DNA from: Bacillota bacterium
GTDB taxonomy: Bacteria > Bacillota > UBA4882 > UBA8346
Length of the DNA: 22,700 bases
NCBI GenBank assembly: GCA_003501335.1
Contig: DNPQ01000139.1
Coordinates: forward strand, 1 to 22,700
Direction of reading: 5' to 3'
This document shows, one piece after another, positions 22,621 through 22,700 of this stretch. Both the position numbers and the translations under genes were made by a program. The notes beneath the pieces are model-generated. The model was not told the DNA's origin. It did not search any database and worked only from the letters and a program-made list of their open reading frames with translations. The stretch's first letter is position 1. Every line of letters begins with the position of its first letter.

Positions 22621-22700
22621 ACCAAGATCGCTCCTTTCAAGACGGGCCTCAATTCCTTGTTACTTCCGGAAATAATGTCCAAAAGATCATATGCAAAAAG

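Noticed and set aside
1..22700. CRISPR arrays, insertion sequences, tRNA or rRNA genes
   Set aside because: No regularly spaced repeats, transposase frames with terminal repeats or RNA gene signatures were recognised on either strand.

Overview
The window looks like chromosomal DNA of an AT-rich, probably endospore-forming member of the Firmicutes (Bacillota). Pointers are purine-rich GGAGG ribosome binding sites, many TTG and GTG starts, a T-box leader, a YlmC/YmxH-type PRC-barrel protein, a Min system with MinE, and the block maf-radC-mreBCD-pbp2-minCDE-rodA typical of clostridia-like genomes. Every recognised gene except one glycosyltransferase is on the minus strand, so the genes are read from right to left. 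No rRNA, tRNA, insertion sequence or CRISPR array was seen.

Right end (18.8-22.7 kb): a PRC-barrel protein, a PHP-family phosphoesterase, a T-box-controlled aromatic DAHP synthase (aroF), a small double zinc-ribbon protein and a YjbQ-family protein. These are mostly single-gene units with their own promoters or hairpin terminators. The aroF leader is complete: sigma-A-like promoter, Stem I with a predicted Phe specifier (TTC), antiterminator box and terminator.

Centre (8.7-18.4 kb): the cell-shape and division-site cluster. It runs maf, radC, mreB, mreC, mreD, mrdA (PBP2), a strong intrinsic terminator, then minC, minD, minE, a weaker terminator and rodA. MreB/C/D, PBP2 and RodA form the elongation machinery, and MinC/D/E place the division site.

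Left part (0.3-8.7 kb): a Nudix hydrolase, the lone plus-strand GT39-type membrane glycosyltransferase, GTP-dependent PEP carboxykinase (pckG) with a very good promoter, a tubulin/FtsZ-superfamily GTPase that most resembles plasmid TubZ proteins, a small cupin, a KduD-like short-chain dehydrogenase and a PilZ c-di-GMP receptor.

Two observations stand out. The TubZ-like GTPase is an orphan, with no visible TubR partner or centromere repeats, and it ends in a basic, possibly membrane-binding tail. The KduD homologue keeps the fold and cofactor motifs but has leucine in place of the catalytic tyrosine. The rest is ordinary housekeeping DNA.
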